Below, one piece after another: positions 6,168-9,336 of a DNA stretch of 9,336 bases; within the stretch, counting starts at the first letter, position 1, and each line of letters starts with the position of its first letter. Source of the stretch: Nitrospirota bacterium (lineage in GTDB: Bacteria; Nitrospirota; UBA9217); the NCBI GenBank assembly GCA_013334545.1, contig JAAXXJ010000103.1, positions 1-9,336 of the forward strand, written 5' to 3'. A model generated the notes under the pieces. It did not search any database, had not been told where the DNA came from, and saw only the letters and a program-made list of their open reading frames with translations. The position numbers and the translations under genes are program-made.

Positions 6168-6506
6168 TCATTTCACTTCTTCGATCTTCACCACGTTCTC
6201 ATACATAGAAAGGATGGGGATCCGCCATCCGTACTTCTTGATCCTCACGTCCTTCCCTTTCAGCCGGATCGCCTCGTTCTGGATCGTGCCGGAGTCGAAT
6301 TTGAACCGGTACTTGGCATCCTCGTTCACGAGCGGCCGGTATTCGGTGGCGATCATGAACCTGCCGTCCACCTTGGTCATCTGGGCATCGGTGATCTTGG
6401 TCGTGATCGTGTCGGAGATGAAGTAGCTCCAGAGGATCAGCACAATGAAAGCAGCGATCGCGATCAGGATCGACCTCACCTTCAGTTTCTTGAAGAATTC
6501 CGCCAT
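6168..6506 (-). CDS. DUF1523-like single-pass membrane protein, 112 aa
   Basis: A small membrane-anchored protein of unknown role. The N-terminus MAEFFKKLKVRS is followed by one membrane segment (SILIAIAAFIVLILWSYFI). The domain beyond it, probably outside the cytoplasm, ends in YGWRIPILSMYENVVKI. That ending, with FKFDSGTIQNEA before it, resembles the conserved block of DUF1523 proteins; the assignment is from memory of the family and moderate. The start is fixed by an AGGAGG five bases upstream and by the promoter at 6545-6573. The longer frame starting at 6563 would begin inside the promoter and adds residues unlike a signal or membrane start. It is monocistronic, between its own promoter and the convergent lipoprotein gene. 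Confidence 0.75.
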   Translation of the reverse strand: MAEFFKKLKVRSILIAIAAFIVLILWSYFISDTITTKITDAQMTKVDGRFMIATEYRPLVNEDAKYRFKFDSGTIQNEAIRLKGKDVRIKKYGWRIPILSMYENVVKIEEVK

Positions 6507-6511
6507 GAGCC

Positions 6512-6517
6512 CCTCCT
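6512..6517 (-). promoter_or_regulatory. Strong Shine-Dalgarno deciding the DUF1523-like start
   Basis: On the minus strand AGGAGG stands five bases before ATG 6506. This supports the shorter protein over the in-frame ATG at 6563. Confidence 0.85.
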
Positions 6518-6544
6518 CGTCCCTCGCTAGGTCCTCTGGCTTCC

Positions 6545-6573
6545 AGTCTATGGCATAGCGCAAAAAGTGTCAA
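6545..6573 (-). promoter_or_regulatory. Sigma70-type promoter for the DUF1523-like gene
   Basis: On the minus strand there is a perfect TTGACA (6573-6568), a 17-base spacer and TAGACT (6550-6545), which matches TATAAT at four of six positions. The start point would be near 6538, giving a leader of about 32 bases that contains the AGGAGG. It lies just after the terminator of the upstream gene, so the gene is an independent unit. Confidence 0.7.
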
Positions 6574-6601
6574 TAGGTACGTTCAGACCTGAGAAATGAA
6601 A

Positions 6602-6632
6602 AGGCCCCTTACCGGAATTCGGTAAAGGGCCT
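6602..6632 (-). terminator. Rho-independent terminator of the glutamate synthase operon
   Basis: AGGCCC-C-TTACCG / CGGTAA-A-GGGCCT forms a 13-position stem with one C/A mismatch and a five-base loop. Read on the minus strand it is followed by TTTTCATTT. It lies 24 bases beyond the stop of the 774-residue gene. Confidence 0.9.
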
Positions 6633-6655
6633 CGGTTACTGCACGGGATCCCGTC

Positions 6656-8980
6656 CTACACGTTCTCCACCATTTCCCAGACGCCGCAGGGGCAGATGGC
6701 CGCGCAGAAGCCGCAGCCGATGCAGCGGCTCTCGTCGACTACGTACTCGTAGGACTTGTTCGGCAGGGTCTTGCGCGTGATGGCGCCGTAGTAGCACGAC
6801 TCGACGCACATGCCGCAGTCGCGGCAGGACCCGCAGCTCATGCAGCGGTCGGCCTCCTTCTTCGCCGAGAACTTGCCGACCATCCGGCAGACCTCATAGT
6901 ACTGGGTCTTGATCCGCTCATAGGGGATCACCCGCCGCTCTTCCGGCACATAGTCGAAGTTCATCAGCTGGGCGTTGATCACGTCGGCAGCGACCTTGCC
7001 CTGCCCGATGGCATGGGTCACGAGCCCCGGCTTGGTGGCGTCGCCGATGGCGAAGACCTTCACGTCCGAGGACTGGCCGAGCTCGTTCACGACGATGTAC
7101 CCGCGGTCCGTGTGAACCTCGGGCGGCAGGAAGTCGAGCACCGGTTTCTCGCCGATGGAGATGATGACCATGTCCGCGTCGAGGGAGGTGCCGTCGGTAA
7201 AGAAGATCTTTTTCGCCTTGGCATCGTACGTCTCGGTCACCTTCGGATAAAGGACCTTGGTCCCCTTGGACGTTGCCAGCTCCAGCTCCTTGCCGAATGC
7301 AGCGGGCTTCTGGATGTCCAAGCAGGTCACGCTGCCCGCGCCGTGGTCCCAGGCCTGGCAGGCGATGTCCATGCCCACGTTGCCCGCGCCGATCACGACG
7401 ACCTTCCCGCCTTTCAGGTTCTTCGGCTTCCCGAAATTGATCTCCTTCAGATAATCGATGCCCTTGACCACGTCCTCATGGCCCGGGAACGGGATGACCC
7501 GGCCCTCGTGGGCTCCCACGGCGACGACCACGACATCATGGTCCTTGTAGATCCTGTCGAACTTTGTACGGTCAACCGGCGTCTTGACATGGACCTTCAC
7601 GCCGATCTCGGCAAAGCGCGACAGCTCCTTGTCCAGGATCTCCTTGGGCAGGCGCTCGCGGGGGATGCACATCTCGAGCTTGCCGCCGATCTTGCTGCCC
7701 GCCTCGTAGAGGTCGACGGAATGGCCCTTGAGGCCCAGCTGCCAGGCCGCGGAAAGGCCGCCGGGGCCGCCGCCGATGACAGCGACGCTGAAGCCTGTGG
7801 GTTTCGCCTTCTTCGGCGCCTTGAGGTCCAGCGCAACTGCGCCGTACTCCTTGATGTTGAGCGGCTCGTCCACCCTGCCGCGCGTGCAGTCGGTCATGCA
7901 GAGGTTCGGGCAGACCTGGCCGCAGACCGTGGCCGGCAGCGGGCTGTACTGCAGGACGAGCGCCAGGGCCTCGGCGGTCCTCCCCTGCCGGAGCAGGGTC
8001 GCCCTCTTGTGCGACGGGATCCGCGACGGGCATGCATACGCGCAGGGCGGGAGGTACTTGTCGTTCTTCCAGCTCGGCTTCCACCGCCGCTCCTCCCCGG
8101 TCGTGATATAGGGAAGCAGGGTGCGGTCGTGGGTCAGATAGGCGCCGAACATGCCGCCCTTGCCCACTTCCTTTTCCCAGACATTCAGACGGAACTCCGT
8201 CAGGCCCATCGTGAGCCTGCCCTTGGCTTTTGCCTTCTCGGCAGGCGTATAGGCGATCAGCTTCTTCCAAGCGCCCCGGTCCTTCGTGAGGGAACCATAG
8301 TGGGACATGCGGTCAATGGCCTGGAGAAAGGGCTTCATGTTGTTGGTAAGCCACTCCCAGTCCTGCTCCGTGAGATCCACGAGCTTCACGTCGGCCTTGC
8401 TGTATTCCTTGATGGGTCCGCGGTAGTAGATGGTGCCGCCGACCATGCCGACGCAGGGACGGTAGCCGAGGATGTTCTCGGGGTCGCGGGCGTCCACGCC
8501 GCATACTACGGCGATGCCGCCTGCCTTGAACTCGGCGAAGGAGTCGCCCACGCCGCGGAAATACCAGCTTTCCAGGTCCGGGAAGCGTGGGTTCTTCTTG
8601 GTCATCGTGTCGCAGCGGGCGCCGCCGCCGCCCTGGACGTAGAGCTTGCCCTGCGCGCCTGCGTTGTGCGCGCCGTTGGCGACATCGCCCAGCACGGTGA
8701 TCACCGCGCCGCAGTTGAGCCAGCCCGTATCGTCGGATGTAGAGCCCTTCACCACGATCTCGGTGCCGTCCATGCCCATGCTGCCGATGCGCTGCCCGGC
8801 TGTCCCCTCGATGGCGATCTTTACCTGGCCGAACTGCGGCCAGATACGGCCGCCGATGCCGTGCTGGCCGTCGGCCCGGACCGTGAGATCCCTTGCGCCG
8901 TCCTTGACGGCGTTCTGGATCTGCGCTTCAAGATCCTTCGAGGATACCCGTTTTCCGTTCACATTGCCCTGAATGATCAT
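6656..8980 (-). CDS. Fusion oxidoreductase: GXGXG domain + GltD-like FAD/NAD(P) module + 2[4Fe-4S] ferredoxin, 774 aa
   Basis: Probable electron-input subunit of a split glutamate synthase. Residues 1 to about 220 form a glycine-rich GXGXG beta-helix (DGQHGIGGRIWPQFGQ, GMDGTEIVVKG, GDVANGAHNAGAQGKLYVQGGGG), the C-terminal domain of the glutamate synthase large subunit. A linker follows. Next is a GltD-like Fe-S segment: C313, C317, C353, C357, C361, C365. Then come the FAD motif VIGGGPGG (401-408), the NAD(P) motif VIGAGNVGMD (529-538) and the second FAD motif VFAIGDAT (642-649). The tail holds two ferredoxin-type clusters: C719/C722/C725/C729 (no Pro after the last Cys) and C753/C756/C759/C763-Pro. 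C713 and C716 are extra. GAGGT before ATG 8980 supports the start. The gene lies downstream of the FMN-domain gene on the same strand and ends at a terminator. It might instead serve a related ferredoxin:NAD(P)H oxidoreductase. Confidence 0.9.
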   Translation of the reverse strand: MIIQGNVNGKRVSSKDLEAQIQNAVKDGARDLTVRADGQHGIGGRIWPQFGQVKIAIEGTAGQRIGSMGMDGTEIVVKGSTSDDTGWLNCGAVITVLGDVANGAHNAGAQGKLYVQGGGGARCDTMTKKNPRFPDLESWYFRGVGDSFAEFKAGGIAVVCGVDARDPENILGYRPCVGMVGGTIYYRGPIKEYSKADVKLVDLTEQDWEWLTNNMKPFLQAIDRMSHYGSLTKDRGAWKKLIAYTPAEKAKAKGRLTMGLTEFRLNVWEKEVGKGGMFGAYLTHDRTLLPYITTGEERRWKPSWKNDKYLPPCAYACPSRIPSHKRATLLRQGRTAEALALVLQYSPLPATVCGQVCPNLCMTDCTRGRVDEPLNIKEYGAVALDLKAPKKAKPTGFSVAVIGGGPGGLSAAWQLGLKGHSVDLYEAGSKIGGKLEMCIPRERLPKEILDKELSRFAEIGVKVHVKTPVDRTKFDRIYKDHDVVVVAVGAHEGRVIPFPGHEDVVKGIDYLKEINFGKPKNLKGGKVVVIGAGNVGMDIACQAWDHGAGSVTCLDIQKPAAFGKELELATSKGTKVLYPKVTETYDAKAKKIFFTDGTSLDADMVIISIGEKPVLDFLPPEVHTDRGYIVVNELGQSSDVKVFAIGDATKPGLVTHAIGQGKVAADVINAQLMNFDYVPEERRVIPYERIKTQYYEVCRMVGKFSAKKEADRCMSCGSCRDCGMCVESCYYGAITRKTLPNKSYEYVVDESRCIGCGFCAAICPCGVWEMVENV

Positions 8981-9001
8981 GTATACCTCAAAGTAAGAAC
9001 T

Positions 9002-9067
9002 CAGAAGTCGGGAGCCAGTAACCAGAAGAACATCGATTTTCTCCTGGATCCTGACTCCCGGTTTCTG
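9002..9067. repeat. Long imperfect inverted repeat between the two glutamate synthase genes
   Basis: The two 33-base arms meet at 9034/9035. Paired blocks from outside in: CAGAA/TTCTG with two G-T wobbles next to it, CGGGAG/CTCCCG, CAG/CTG, CCAG/CTGG, AGAA/TTCT. Only a few positions are mismatched. It fills most of the 99-base spacer. It could be a mobile palindromic repeat (REP/MITE type), an RNA processing site, or an attenuator that lowers expression of the downstream gene. No T-run follows on the minus strand, so it is not a standard terminator. Confidence 0.75.
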
Positions 9068-9079
9068 TCTACTGTCGTT

Positions 9080-9336
9080 CTAACACACGTAGCTGATCTG
9101 CAGTCGGTCCGCAATGTCCTTGTCCCCCACGCCCAGGGCGTCGGACATGCCGATAGGGAGCTCGGTGCTCCTGCCGAGCGGCGCGAAGATCTTCTTGAGC
9201 TCCACGTCGGCCGCCTTGAAGACCTCCACCACGCGCTCGGCGACCTTGTCCGGGTCGAGCCGGCGGTAGAGCTTGGGGTCCTGGGTCGTGATGCCGCGCG
9301 GGCATCTGCCGAGATTGCAGACGTTGCAGCGGTTGT
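9080..9336 (-). CDS. Glutamate synthase FMN-domain protein, C-terminal end (truncated by window)
   Basis: Only the last 84 residues are in view; the gene continues past the right edge. The frame ends with TAG at 9082-9080. It reads CNVCNLGRCPRGITTQDPKLYRRLDP..., which matches the Fe-S cysteine loop of the glutamate synthase central/FMN domain (C-x4-CP-x-GI-x-TQ). An additional Cys lies three residues before. An alpha-helical tail follows with PLGRSTELPIGMSDALGVGDKDIADRL. The complete protein would make glutamate from 2-oxoglutarate and ammonia at the FMN site, with electrons from the partner encoded downstream. In this split type the glutaminase domain is usually a separate gene, expected further upstream. 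The last residues SYVC end in a cysteine. Confidence 0.88.
   Translation of the reverse strand, partial: NRCNVCNLGRCPRGITTQDPKLYRRLDPDKVAERVVEVFKAADVELKKIFAPLGRSTELPIGMSDALGVGDKDIADRLQISYVC

Noticed and set aside
7572..8270. 232-codon minus-strand frame overlapping the fusion oxidoreductase
   Set aside because: It is a frame-shifted shadow of the GltD-like gene on the same strand; the real frame carries all cofactor motifs without a break.
1..9336. CRISPR arrays, insertion sequences or toxin-antitoxin pairs
   Set aside because: No regularly spaced repeats, no transposase or integrase motif and no paired small toxin/antitoxin genes were seen on either strand.

Overview
The window looks like a chromosomal segment of a GC-rich, probably anaerobic, Gram-negative bacterium. 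The Gram-negative call rests on an outer-membrane barrel protein and a lipoprotein. A selenocysteine elongation factor and ferredoxin-rich, archaeal-style split glutamate synthase genes suggest a Nitrospirota- or Desulfobacterota-like host. That placement is inference; the window holds no rRNA or other phylogenetic marker.

Layout: (1) 1-1815, + strand: selB, lacking its start and P-loop. (2) 1816-2740: a small CxxC/CxxC zinc-ribbon gene, then poorly conserved DNA with two doubtful mini-ORFs, ending in a second, diverged copy of the last 25 codons of selB (2665-2739). (3) 2740-3700: an AT-rich stretch unlike its surroundings, carrying an exported beta-barrel protein. It is followed by a short fossil of another coding sequence and two GC-rich hairpins, then about 300 bases without a convincing gene. 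(4) 4189-6109, + strand: an MFS exporter and a lipoprotein, each with an extended -10 promoter. (5) 6168-6573, - strand: a small DUF1523-like membrane protein with a clear sigma70-type promoter. (6) 6602-9336, - strand: a glutamate synthase-type operon. A gene for the FMN-domain protein (cut by the window edge) is followed, after a 99-base spacer containing a long imperfect hairpin, by a 774-residue fusion of a GXGXG domain, a GltD-like NAD(P)H/FAD module and a 2[4Fe-4S] ferredoxin tail. A textbook terminator ends this operon.

How the genes work together: the two glt-type proteins would form one enzyme, with electrons passing from NAD(P)H or ferredoxin through FAD and Fe-S centres to the FMN site, where 2-oxoglutarate and ammonia become glutamate. 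The glutaminase part is not in view. selB supplies selenoprotein synthesis; no selenoprotein gene is recognised here. The other genes appear unrelated to each other.

The least ordinary feature is the direct repeat of the selB 3' end about 0.9 kb downstream. It resembles the scar of an element that integrated at the end of a protein gene, or of recombination with a diverged selB. I found no complete new defence or mobile system.
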